From the NCBI GenBank assembly GCA_963710535.1, contig CAVQAW010000010.1, positions 806,001 through 870,000 on the forward strand: 64,000 nt of DNA, read 5' to 3'. This DNA comes from Pelagihabitans sp963710535 (lineage in GTDB: Bacteria; Bacteroidota; Bacteroidia; Flavobacteriales; Flavobacteriaceae). The position numbers were made by a program, and so were the translations under genes. The notes below the pieces were generated by a model. That model was not told the DNA's origin and did no database searches. It saw only the letters and a list, made by a program, of their open reading frames with translations. Below, in pieces: positions 55,033 through 64,000 of this stretch (position 1 is the stretch's first letter; every line of letters begins with the position of its first letter).

Positions 55033-55071
55033 TTCACTCCCTTACAAAAACAAGTTTTTGACGGGAGTTTC

Positions 55072-55102
55072 CAAAAAATAACCCCGCACAAATGTGCGGG
55101 GT
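55072..55102 (-). terminator. Rho-independent terminator of the tRNA gene
   Basis: Perfect 10-bp stem ACCCCGCACA / TGTGCGGGGT with a 2-nt centre, followed on the minus strand by TATTTTTTGG. It starts 14 bp after the tRNA 3' end. Confidence 0.88.
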
Positions 55103-55115
55103 TTGCTGCTTGATG

Positions 55116-55189
55116 TGGTCCCACCTGGGCTCGAACCAGGGACCACCTGATTATGAGTCAGGTGCTCTAACCAACTGAGCTATAGGACC
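55116..55189 (-). tRNA. tRNA with CAT anticodon (tRNA-Met or tRNA-Ile2)
   Basis: A complete 74-nt cloverleaf without encoded CCA. Acceptor GGTCCTA / TGGGACC with discriminator A, D arm GCTC-AGTTGGTTA-GAGC, anticodon stem CCTGA / TCAGG with loop CTCATAA, T arm CCTGG-TTCGAGC-CCAGG. The CAT anticodon could be elongator methionine or, after lysidine modification, isoleucine for ATA. The C4-G69 and C5-G68 acceptor pairs are compatible with the latter, so I leave both open. This element is intact, unlike the protein genes that follow it. Confidence 0.9.
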
Positions 55190-55252
55190 GGTTTTAGGTC
55201 TGCAATATTACCACTTATTTTACACAGCCACAACAACTTTAAGGCCTTTGTG

Positions 55253-55649
55253 CTATTCGATCTCTTGGCACAGTTCCACCAAAACCCCGTTGGCCGATTT
55301 AGGGTGCACGAAGGCCACCCACTTGTTGTCGGCCCCCTTTTGGGCCTCTGGTTCAATAGCACAAAACCCTCCTTTTTCAGACGGGCGAGCTCGGCCACGA
55401 TGTCGTCGACCAAAAAGGCGATATGGTGCACGCCCTCCCCCCTTTTCTCGAGGAACTTGGCCACCAGACTGGCATCGTTCAGGGCTTCCAGCAGTTCCAC
55501 CTTGTTGGGGCCCGCCCGAAAAAGGCCGTGCGCACGCCCTCCGAGGCCACCGTTTCGGTCTTGTAGGCCGGCGCCCCCAGCAGCTTCTCGAACAGCGCAT
55601 TAGAAGTCAAGGTACTTACGGCGATGCCGATGTGCTCTATTTTCTTCAA
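55253..55649 (-). pseudogene. mce: Methylmalonyl-CoA epimerase, frameshifted
   Basis: Three frames add up to one VOC-fold epimerase of ~134 residues: KKIEHIGIAVSTLTSNALFEKLLGAPAYKTETVASEGVRTAF, then VELLEALNDASLVAKFLEKRGEGVHHIAFLVDDIVAELARLKKEGFVLLN, then KGADNKWVAFVHPKSANGVLVELCQEIE. The first break (~55520) is fixed by adding one C, and the second (~55350) by adding one A to an A run. Both are one-base losses in short homopolymers. The enzyme interconverts the R and S forms of methylmalonyl-CoA, the step after propionyl-CoA carboxylase. The start is TTG at 55649 as written, though a damaged ATG is possible. Confidence 0.85.
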
Positions 55650-55719
55650 ATCCGTGGTTTTTTGGCCCTCTCGGGTTCATCTGCCCTAATTTACAGTTAA
55701 TTCTCCGTATTTTTGCCCT

Positions 55720-56109
55720 ATGGAAACACAACAACAGAAAAAGATAGCGGGGGTCATCCAAAAAGACATCGTCGATATTTTACAGCGCGCCGCCATCGAT
55801 GGCGGGCTGCGCCAGCGTGATCATCTCGGTCTCCAAGGTAACGGTAGCCACCGATCTTTCCATCGCCAAAATCTATCAGTATCTTTCCCACCAAACAGGC
55901 CGGGGAACTCATGGAGGGCATTGAATAACCAGCCCCTCAAGCACGAACTCGCGCAGCACACCAGGCACCAGTTGCGGCGGGTGCCCCCAACTGCTTTTCT
56001 ACCTCGACGATTCGCTCGACTATATCGAGAACATCGATAAATCGCTCAAAGGGGAGGAAACCCCCCATGAGAACCACGGTGCTTGCTGGCCAAAAGAAAA
56101 AAGCTGTAA
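55720..56109 (+). pseudogene. rbfA: Ribosome-binding factor A, frameshifted
   Basis: The start METQQQKKIAGVIQKDIVDILQRAAIDGGL is the RbfA N-terminus as found in Flavobacteriia. Later pieces in other frames read VIISVSKVTVATDLSIAKIYLS-like, HELAQHTRHQLRRVP and YLDDSLDYIENIDKSLKGEE, then LLAKRKKL before the stop at 56107. At least four one-base indels separate them. RbfA is a 30S maturation factor near-universal in bacteria, so true loss here is unlikely. The permease gene follows 2 bp later, a conserved order. Confidence 0.82.
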
Positions 56110-56111
56110 AC

Positions 56112-57319
56112 TTGAATTTCCCGCTCTATATCGCCAAGCGCTACCTGCGTTCCAAAAGCAGTCAGAATGCGGTGAACATCATCAACCTGATCACCTTTAT
56201 CGTGCCGATGATCATCGGTTCAGCAGCCCTCCTGCTTTCGGGCTTTGCCGGCCTGAAAACCTTCAGCCTGTCCTTCAGCAATGCCTACGATCACGGACCT
56301 GAAGGCCCTCCCGGCCACCGGCAAGTTTTTTAGCATCTATTCCCCCGAACAGGAGGAAACCCTGGCCAACATTTACAGAGCTCGCCGCCTATTCCAAGGG
56401 ACTTGGAAGAAAAGGTATACCTCACCTACCAACAAAAGAGCCATATCGCCCTGATCAAGGGCATCAATGTACCAACTATGTAAAGGTCACCGGCGTCGAC
56501 AGCATCGTGCGCTATGGTCAGTGGACGCTCAATACGCTGCAGGGCGTGGCGGGCCTCAAGATGACCAACCTCAGCCTAGCCACCGACAAGTTCCAGAACC
56601 CCATGATAATATTCCTCCCCAAACCGGGCAAAGGCTCCATCTCCAGGAACGGAAGCCCTACAACCAAATGCCGCTGGTGCTCAGCAGGGTGCTTACCATC
56701 AAGGAAAACCTCAATAAAATTACGTATTAGCCAAACTGCCGCTGGTCCAGGCCCTCCTCAGGAGAAATTACAGATCTTTAAGGACATAGATTTTTTTCAA
56801 GATCAGGGAAACGGCAGATGTCCCCGCCCTCAAAAACAAAATCAGGACCCTCTTCGGCAAGCAGATCATCATCAGAAGACCACAGGAGCTGGACGGCACC
56901 CTGTACCGCATGCTGAACACCGAAAACCTGGCCACCTACCTAATCTTACCCTGGTGCTCGTAATCGCGCTCTTCAACGTGGTGGGGGCCATTACCATAAT
57001 AATCATAGACAAGCAACAGAACTCAAAAACGCTCTTTGCCCTCGGCACCACCCTAAGGGAGCTGCGGCGCATCTATTTTGTACAGGGGGTGCTGTGGTAG
57101 GTAACCGGTTTCGGCGGCCTCATCGGGGTGCTCTTGAGAACCTGCTCATCCTCGCAACTGGCCTTCGGCTTCAGGCTGGGGTCGACACCCTCCTGGCCTA
57201 CCCGGTGGAATTCCAGGTATTTAACGTGCTCATCGTTCTGGCCACCATCGTGGTGCTGGGCGTCATGGCGGCGGAGAAAAATTGCCAGTGGCAGGGTGAA
57301 CAGAAAATTGTTGGCTTAG
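56112..57319 (+). pseudogene. LolC/E-type ABC transporter permease, frameshifted
   Basis: Pieces of one FtsX/LolE-type permease of ~400 residues: NFPLYIAKRYLRSKSSQNAVNIINLITFIV, SAALLLSGFAGLKTFSLSFSNA, TYQQKSHIALIKGI, YVKVTGVDSIVRYGQWTLNTLQGVAGLKMTNLSLATDKFQNP, LPLVLSRVLTIKE-like, LATYLILTLVLVIALFNVVGAITIIIIDKQQNSKTLFALGTTLRELRRIYFVQG, and a final KIASGRVNRKLLA. Start TTG at 56112 as in many orthologues. At least seven frame changes plus some substitutions. The protein belongs to lipoprotein or lipid export permeases of the inner membrane. Confidence 0.8.
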
Positions 57320-57335
57320 GCCATCAACGGGGCCT

Positions 57336-58320
57336 TTAGGAAGCACGAACTCGTGGTCGGCGAAGTTGTTCCAATACCGCATCGAAGGCCTCAAAAACAT
57401 CGCTGGCCCGGTCGCTGGTAACCATTCTCATCCGATATTCCTTAAATCGGGAATCCCCTTGAAGTAATTCGTATAATGGCGGCGGGTCTCAAAAACGCCC
57501 AATTGCTCACCCTTCCAATCGATGGCCATCTGCAGGTGCCTTCTGGCTAGCCGTTCTTCCATGCTGGGCGGACTCAGGTAGGTTTCCGTTTTGAAAAAGT
57601 GCTTCACTTCCCTGAAGAACCAGGGATAGCCTCTATTAGCACCAGCCGGTTTCATAGCCTCATCCACAACCGTGTTGACGTCATCGTCATGGCGGCTCGG
57701 GCAAATCGACATTACCGTTCCCGAAAACGGGAATGTGCATCCTTTGGTTGTTCTTTACTTCGGCAATGGGCCTCCAATCGGCATCGCCCTTGTACATCTG
57801 GGCGCGCGTACGGCCATGGACTGAAATGGCCTTGCAGCCCACGTCCTGCAGCCGTTCGGCCACCTCCACCGATCACTGATCGAATCATGGTCCCAGCCCG
57901 GCGTGTCTTCACGGTAATAGGCAAATGGGTATGTTTTCCCATGGCCTCGGATCAGGGAGACCATCAGGTCGATGTCTTTCAAAATGCCGGCCCCGGCCCC
58001 TTTGCTGACCACCTTTTTCACGGACAGCCAAAGTTAATGTGGATGATATCAGGTTTTCGATTTTTCCACGATTTCCACCGTCTGCAGCATCGAATCGAGA
58101 TTGGCCCCAAAGGTCTGTATGCCCACCGGGCGTTCCTTTTCATCAATGTCAGCTTCATCACGCTTTTGGCCGCATCGCGGGACCGACCCCTCCGAGGAAA
58201 TGAACTCGGTATGGACCCAAGTGAGCCCTGCTCTTGCACAGGGCGCGGAAGGGCGGGTCGCTCACATCCTCCATCGGAGCGAGCAACAAAGGGGAACTCG
58301 GGCGATTGTATCTATTACAT
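57336..58320 (-). pseudogene. dusB: tRNA-dihydrouridine synthase (DusB type), frameshifted
   Basis: Minus-strand pieces reconstruct a Dus enzyme of ~328 residues: PLLLAPMEDVSDPPFRALC (FMN loop), AAKSVMKL, INFGCP, VVSKGAGAGILKDIDLMVSL, HLPITVKTR, LQDVGCKAISVHGRTRAQMYKGDADWRPIAEVKNNQRMHIPVFGNG, GYPWFFREVKHFFKT, MAIDWKGEQLGVFETRRHYTNYFKGIPD and RMRMVTSDRASDVFEAFDAVLEQL. At least eight frame changes. The enzyme reduces uridines in tRNA D loops using FMN and NADPH. It converges on the permease gene with a 16-bp gap. Confidence 0.82.
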
Positions 58321-58373
58321 GTTTCGGCAAGGGAGCTTTTTAAAAGGTTTCAGGGTGCAAAATTAATGAAAAT

Positions 58374-59597
58374 TTAGAAGCTAACGGGAAAGAGCATCCT
58401 TTCGCCTTTTTGGCGATCCACAGTGACTGGTGCTGTTGCCTTCCTCAAAAGTGGAGAGCGCCCGCATGTACGACATCATGTCGACCACCGCGCTATCGCC
58501 CAGCTATGGATCACGATATCACCCTTCTGAAGGCCCGCCTTCTGGGCGGCCTTGCCCTCGCTGATGCCGTAAATTCCGCATCCCTTTTCCATCAAAGAGG
58601 TAATCGGGCACCACGCCCAGGGCCACCTTGAAGCGGGGCACTTCTTCGCTTTCGTTCTTGGTTTTCTTAAAGGTGAGTTTGGGGTGGTCACTGAGTTCCC
58701 GATTAACCACGACGATCACTGCCCGAATTCTTGCCGCTCCCCACATCGTTTAGCTCCGGAATCATCGGTAGGCTTGTGGTAGTCTTCGTGCTGCCCGGTA
58801 AAAAAACTGGAGCACCGGGATGTCCTAAATAGAAAGAGAGGTCTGGTCGGAGGGCCCTACCCCCGATTCGTCGAGCACCAATTTAAAGCCGGGGTTGGCG
58901 GCATTCAGCACCTACACCCAGTTCGGGGAGGTACCGGTACCGCTGATGGCCAGGGTCTGGTCGTCGCGCAGCCGGCCCACCATGTCCATGTTCAGCATAT
59001 AATCGACCTTGTTTAGGTCGATGGTCCAGTTACGAAATAATTGCTGCCGAGCAGCCCCATCTCTTCCCGGAAAAGGCGATGAACAGGTAATTGTTGCCCT
59101 TATCGATGCCCTGCAGGGTGTCGGCCAGGTGCAGCAATAGGCCCACTCCGCTGGCATTGTCATCAGCACCGTTGTGGACGGCCTTACCTTCCCGGTACAG
59201 CGAGCCTTCGCCCCCCATGCCCAGATGGTCGTAATGGGCACCGATCACGATGGTGTTCGAGGCCTGGTTGTCGAGATACCCGATGACGTTGGTGCCTGTG
59301 ATGGTGCTGTCGCCGCGGTATACTGTACTTCTGAATGGGGATCTTTTTGGGCTTGAAGGTGAAGGTCTGGTAAAAAGTGCCGGCATTGCCTTTGGGCGAT
59401 AGGCCCAAAGCAGCCATTCTTTCCTGGATGTCTTCGGCGGCCAACTGTTCGCCCCCTCCGTGCCCGTTTCCCTGCCGCCCAGGCATCGCTGGCAGAGAGA
59501 ACTGACGTCTTCCTGAAGGCTCACGGAGGCCGACTTTTTTTTTTTTGCAGCCCAGGGCCAGGCATAAAAACAGGGCCAAGTAGGTATATTTCTTCAT
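58374..59597 (-). pseudogene. M28 family zinc aminopeptidase lipoprotein with PDZ domain, frameshifted
   Basis: The start MKKYTYLALFLCLALGCKKKK is a lipoprotein signal. Pieces of an M28 peptidase follow: NVIGYLDNQASNTIVIGAHYDHLGMGGEGSLYREGKAVHNGADDNASGVGLLLHLADTLQG (zinc ligands His and Asp), NNYLFIAFSG, and DLNKVDYMLNMDMVGRLRDDQTLAISGTGTSPNW. The end is a PDZ domain (GIYGISEGKAAQKAGLQKGDIVI). An unusually long T run near 59528-59541 breaks the signal region. The protein would be an exported aminopeptidase. At least six frame changes. Confidence 0.78.
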
Positions 59598-59632
59598 TTT
59601 TGGATGTAATTTTGTTCAAAATTAAGCATCCT

Positions 59633-60736
59633 ATGAGGAAATTTTTAATGTTGGCGGCAATATTCGTCCTGGCGAACTGCAAATAGGATCCCAAAAAGCG
59701 GAAGCCCCGCCAGGGAAAATTGCCAAATCGCTTATGGCCGGGAGCGATACGCTGGTCTCCGAAGAAAAATACTTCAAATCGATCCAGCAAGTCACCTTCG
59801 GCGGCGACAATGCCGAGGCCTATCGGAGCTTTGACGACAAAAAAATGGTCTTCCAATCGAACAATGCCGACTGGGGCCTGCAGTACGACCAGATGTTCCT
59901 CATGGAGGTGGGCGAGGATTTCAAGGACAAAAAGCCACCGTGACGACGCCGGCATGGGCCATGCCGCCTGCGCTCTTTTCTACCAACAACCGGCGTCTCG
60001 TTTACAGATCACCCATTTGGCCGATAAGGAATGCCCCAAAGTGCCCTTGCGCAGCAATGGCAAATATGTATGGCCCGTGTACAACAGCTTCAATATTTTT
60101 GTGGCCGACCTGCAGGGCAATATCACGGGGCAGCTCACCGACTCCCCGGCTCAGACGCCGAGGCCACCGTGTCGCCCAAAGGCGATCAAGTTAGATCTTG
60201 CGCGCCTCCTTCAAGGAAGCATAATGTTGGGAACTGTACGCCGTGAACCTCGACGGCAGCGATGTGAAACAAATCACCGACGAACTCGGGTACGACGGCG
60301 GCGCCTCTTCTCCCCCGACGGCACACAATCATCTTCAGGGCCTCCCAGCCGACCGAGGCGGCCATCAAGGAATACAAAGACCTCTTGGCGCAAGGCCTGG
60401 TACAGCCTACCGAAATGGAACTGTTCATCTGCAATGCCGATGGCAGCGACCTTCGGCAGCTCCGCCTTTTTTTTGGGCAATCCCAACTGGGACCGGTTTT
60501 CCATCCCTCGGGCAAAAAAATCCTCTTTTCGAGTAATTTCGAAGCTGAAAAAGGCTTTCCGTTCAACCTCTATTTTATCGATGTCGATGGCCAAAGCCTG
60601 AACGGGTGACCCATGGGGAGACCTTCGATGCCTTCCCGGTGTTTTCAAACGACGGCAAATACCTGGCCTCTTGAGCAACCGCAACAATGGCGGTACCCGC
60701 GACACGAATCTGTTCATCGCCGAGTGGCAGGAATAA
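59633..60736 (+). pseudogene. PD40/TolB-like propeller lipoprotein, frameshifted
   Basis: The start MRKFLMLAAIFVLANCK is a lipoprotein signal. Propeller pieces: LVSEEKYFKSIQQVTFGGDNAEAYRSFDDKKMVFQSNNADWGLQYDQMFLM, FNIFVADLQGNITGQLTDS, VNLDGSDVKQITDELGYDGGA, EMELFICNADGSDLRQL, SNFEAEKGFPFNLYFIDVDG and a C-terminal DTNLFIAEWQE. About 365 residues when joined. Role probably in periplasmic peptide or sugar handling next to the M28 peptidase; the two genes diverge from a 35-bp gap. At least six frame changes. Confidence 0.75.
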
Positions 60737-60778
60737 AGGGAAGTGTGCAACAGCGCTTGAAGTCCTAAAGCCCTTATT

Positions 60779-63197
60779 TCAGCTCAGCCGCTCCCGCTTC
60801 GACTTCTCGATGGCGCGTTGGTTGTCGGCCAGCCTGAAATTGCCGAAATTCACGGTCAGGGCCATGCGCACATATTGGGTTTCGGGCCGCGACGAGAAAA
60901 CCGTTGTCCTGGTTCAAATACCTGGAGGTGGTAGCTGGGGTTGACCTTGTTCAACAGGTCGTTCGCCTGTATACTGAGCAGGGCCCTTTGGTCCGGAACG
61001 ATTTCCTGAGCCCCAGTACCAGGATTGGTGGTCTCCGATTGTTTGTAGGAGCCCTCCAAGCCATGAAAAAGCCCGATAAATAGGTGATTCCCAGTTCGCC
61101 CCTGAAAGAGCCGTCTTTGGAGAGGGTAAAGTAGTCGAACAAGTCGTATAGGCGCCGTCTCTTCACTCGTTCAGCCCTTTGGTTGTTGCTCTCCAGCGCC
61201 AAAAAGGTCTCCTCTTCGTGAAAGATGGAAAGATAGGTATACAGCGACCACCAAGGGGCCACCGTTTTTCCATAGTTGAAATCAAAACCGTACGATGTAC
61301 TGGCCAGCACGTTCTGGGTGATGTCCCTTAAGGTAAGGTTCACATTGTCCTGAAAGGCCAGGGTGGAGATATAGTTGCCGTTGTCGCGGTAATACAGGTC
61401 AAAAGAGTCCCTTGAGGGTATCGTTCAGGTTGAAATTATGGCTGAAATCAGGCATCAAATTTGGGTTGCCCTCCACAAAATTGTTTTCGTTGATGTACAC
61501 CCTGAATGGATTGAGGTCCTCGTACCTGGGCCGCCCCAATTTCCGGGAATAGTCGAAAGAGAGGCTATGGTTTTCATCAAAGGAATGCAACAGGTACAGG
61601 GTGGGGAACAATTCGAGGTAGCGCAGGTCGTTGATGCTGGAGAGCGATAGCGACGACCCCTTGCTGAAGGTCTGTTCTGCCCCTGAGGCCCGTTGATGCT
61701 GAACTTTTCCAGCTCCTTGGCGACGCTGAAATAGCCCGCATACACCTTCTCCTCGTAGCGGTGATCACTCAGACGGGCACACTCGGAGACCCGCCCCGCG
61801 CCCAAAACGTTATAGAATCCCAGGCCGCTCCTCGAATCAATGACCTGAACCCCGTTTCCATAGGAAACACTCCCCATTTTCGAGCTGATGTCGAGCTGGG
61901 CGGTATAGATATCTACCTCTTGGCTGGCATCGGTAAAAAAAGCGAAGGCCCTGATGAATTAACATATAGATAAAAAATAGTCCGATACCGCATCTTGGGT
62001 AAGGTCGTAATTGAACTTGGTATATTGCCCGTTCAGGCTCAGTACCTTCTTTTCCTTTTTTGAAACGGTGGATATAAGTGAGTTCTACCAATGGTTGTTC
62101 TTGTCCTCCAACAACTCACTGCCGGTGATAAAGGTTGAATCGAGCACGCATTACATACTGTTCCGCATTTAGGTAGCATGTTTTCCGTAGAAGGTCTTGT
62201 CGGGCGATAATCGAATATTGGAGGCGAGGCGGAGCTCGTTCCGATCATCGAAGGCATAATCGAGGTTCAACAGCCCGTTGTGGGTCCTTGCCCTGGTGGT
62301 CTTGTCAAAATCGGTCCCCCATCTCGAAAAAATACCGCTATCGTCGATAAAATTGATGTTGCTGTCCACGTTCTTGAATTCCTTGCTCGGGCCATAGGTA
62401 TAGGAAGCGAAGACGTTCAATTTGGAGGTCTTGTAAAATTGGGCGGTACCAAAGGTATATTCTGCGGAAAGATCATGGGTGAGGGCGCTGCTCACATTGC
62501 CCTTATAGCCCAAGGCAATGTTTTTCGCCATCACGATATTCAGTACCGGCCCCCCTTCCGCATCGTATTTGGCGGGCAGCTGTCGTACAGCCTGGATTCG
62601 TTGATCTACACCCAGAGGTTGCTCCAAAAGGCTGCGCACCTCCAGCGGGGATAGCTGCACCTTCCGGTCATTGATGCTCCAGTTCATCATGGTTGCGCAC
62701 CTGCAGGTTATCCTGCACGGCGATGACGCCCGGGGTGCGTTTCAGCACCTTCCCCAGGAACTGCCCTAGAGGCCACGCTGTTCTCCACATTGAAGAGCGA
62801 TCGGTTGGCCTTGCGCTCGATAAGCGGTTTTACCGAATTCACCGCCGCCTTTCGTCGAGAAATTCAACGGCCTGATCGATGATCAATGCGCCGATTTCTT
62901 CACCCTCTCCGCGGATGTCAATAGCGATAAGAATCGGAAGTTTTCCCGATATAACTGGCGCGGATAAAATAGAGATCGGGCAATACGTTTTCGATGGTAA
63001 ACAAGCCATTTCATCCGCAGATGCGCCCTTTACCACAGAGGAGTCGGAAACCTGGAGCAGAAATACGCTGGCAAAGGGAATGCTCTCGTTCATCCGTCCC
63101 TGACCGTGCCGGAAACCTGTGCGGTTTGGGATAAAAGGGGGATAAAGAGCATGACGTGAACAATATCAAAAGCGGATATATAAGCCTCACTTCTCAT
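60779..63197 (-). pseudogene. Outer-membrane beta-barrel receptor (OMP_b-brl_3 type), frameshifted
   Basis: About 800 residues when joined. N-terminal signal LFIPLLSQTAQVSGTV and a CarboxypepD-reg-like start (NESIPFASVFLLQVSDSSVVKGASADE). A plug-like part has INDRKVQLSPLEVRSLLEQP and QLPAKYDAEGGPVLNIVMAKNIALGYKGNVSSALTHDLSAEYTFG. The barrel strands include SFDYSRKLGRPRYEDLNPFRVYINENNFVEGNPNLMPDFSHNFNL. The end is FGNFRLADNQRAIEKSKRERLS. The family comprises TonB-dependent-like barrels without a known substrate. More than ten frame changes. Confidence 0.8.
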
Positions 63198-63292
63198 TTG
63201 GGTTGAACCTCAAATCTAACAAAATATTAACACTTCATTGGACTAACCCCCTAAACTTTAACTACCATCACGGGGCATCGTTGCTCACTGGA

Positions 63293-63693
63293 AATTGTAT
63301 GCCTCCTTCGATTATTCCCCGATAAGGAATTCGCACCTCCAAATTGGTGCGGGTCAGCATTCTGTTGAACACCACAGCCCGTCGATGCGCTATCGGGCCC
63401 TGGTATTCAGCTTCGACAATGCGGTGAACATCGGCAAAAGGATGTGTGAAAAGCTGAAAGAGCTGATCCACAAGGCGACGACTGGAATATCCCCATTCAG
63501 GCGGCCATAGGTGCCAAGATTATTTCCCGTGAGACCATCAAGGCCCTGCGAAAAGACGTGGCGCAATGTTATGGCGGGGACATCTTCCGGAAGCGAAAAC
63601 TGTGAGAGAAAGAGGGAAAAAACGGATGCACAGTGGGGAGTGTTGAAATTCCGCAACAGGCCTTTATGGCAGTATTGAAAACTAGACAATTAA
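63293..63693 (+). pseudogene. lepA: C-terminal fragment of translation factor LepA (EF4)
   Basis: Pieces match the last ~135 residues of LepA: YASFDYSPI, ALVFSFDNAVNIGKRMCEKLKELI, IGAKIISRETIKALRKDVAQCYGGD, FRKRKL, KKRMH...GEVEIPQQAFMAVLK-like, ending at the TAA at 63691 once one A is removed from GAAAACT. The N-terminal ~460 residues, including the GTPase domain, are absent: upstream sequence belongs to the barrel gene and a short gap. So beyond the frame errors there is a structural break near 63290. LepA back-translocates ribosomes and is nearly universal. Confidence 0.82.
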
Positions 63694-64000
63694 AAGACCT
63701 CATCCCCACCCTCTTTCTGTTTTTCTTACAAAAAATTTAATTATTGTTACTTTAATCCGTTAATGCACCATTTTACCGCGGCAGATGTTTTTTCACTGAT
63801 CATGGTTAACCGTTTCCCCTCCCACAATAACCACATATATTGCCCAATTTACGGCCAAGCACAAAATTATCCAGGTAGAACAAAAGCTGTCCGGTTTCTG
63901 ACGGCAGGAGAGCGGCGATATCGATCCTCCCCTTTGGAAGACGAGTTCAAACACCGAATCGGCCGTACATTTTTATGAATTGATGTAGTGCGGAACAACT
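63694..64000. other. Unassigned end of window
   Basis: A 307-bp stretch with only short reading frames, the longest 71 residues at 63763-63978 with no recognisable domain. Given the indel density in this region, a broken gene may be hidden here, but I cannot identify one. Confidence 0.4.

Overview
The window reads as a chromosomal segment of a marine member of the Flavobacteriaceae (Bacteroidota). This rests on gene content rather than on any search: DUF6090 membrane proteins in several copies, a LytS/LytTR two-component pair, many lipoproteins with short LxxC-type signals, an M16 protease, GH67 alpha-glucuronidase, DUF1080 and Gfo/Idh enzymes, an OMP_b-brl_3 type outer-membrane barrel, TANNTTTG-like promoter elements and almost no Shine-Dalgarno sequences.

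Layout. 1-3.0 kb: NhaD Na+/H+ antiporter (5' end outside the window) translationally coupled to a Kup potassium transporter. 3.0-6.3 kb (minus): a tight three-gene operon of a fold-type II PLP enzyme, a DUF1611/DgcN-type protein and an enolase-superfamily epimerase (DgcA/dipeptide-epimerase type). 6.4-20.7 kb: mixed plus-strand genes (TIM-barrel isomerase, two DUF6090 proteins, alpha/beta hydrolase, amidohydrolase, ankyrin protein, inward-rectifier K+ channel, prolyl oligopeptidase, DAACS symporter, GT39-type glycosyltransferase). 21.1-21.8 kb: a GIY-YIG nuclease gene bracketed by two inverted and four direct copies of a REP-like repeat (called R here). 22-38 kb: DoxX, lipoprotein, TolB-like propeller, GH67 enzyme with one frameshift, acidic repeat protein, LytS/LytTR pair, M16 protease, an ATP-grasp ligase/deacylase pair, small membrane ORF, third DUF6090 protein, and a protein made of nine 13-residue DGKYYP repeats.

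38.1-54.5 kb is a repeat-loaded stretch. Twelve copies of a ~155-bp module (A), about nine full or partial copies of a ~175-bp module (B), and six copies of a palindromic module (D, usually preceded by R) fill every larger intergenic space. All A copies point the same way. The hairpin ending module A shows paired base changes with G-T intermediates between copies. The genes in between are a propionyl/acyl-CoA carboxylase operon, a class III cyclase with TPRs, a Gfo/Idh oxidoreductase plus DUF1080 lipoprotein, DUF808, an NAD(P)-binding protein, a CPBP protease and a DUF2188 protein.

55.1-64 kb starts with a CAT-anticodon tRNA. It then runs through recognisable orthologues (methylmalonyl-CoA epimerase, RbfA, LolC/E-type permease, Dus, M28 peptidase, PD40 protein, outer-membrane barrel, C-terminus of LepA), all broken by many one-base indels. 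The indels I could trace lie mostly in homopolymers and hit normally indispensable genes, so I read this as poor base quality in the assembly rather than gene decay.

Functional links. Kup, NhaD and the Kir channel concern monovalent-cation balance. The carboxylase trio and the epimerase at 55.3 kb belong to the propionyl-CoA to methylmalonyl-CoA route. GH67, the TolB-like protein, DUF1080 and Gfo/Idh concern carbohydrate breakdown. The two most unusual signals are the repeat-bracketed GIY-YIG locus and the covarying hairpin repeat family.
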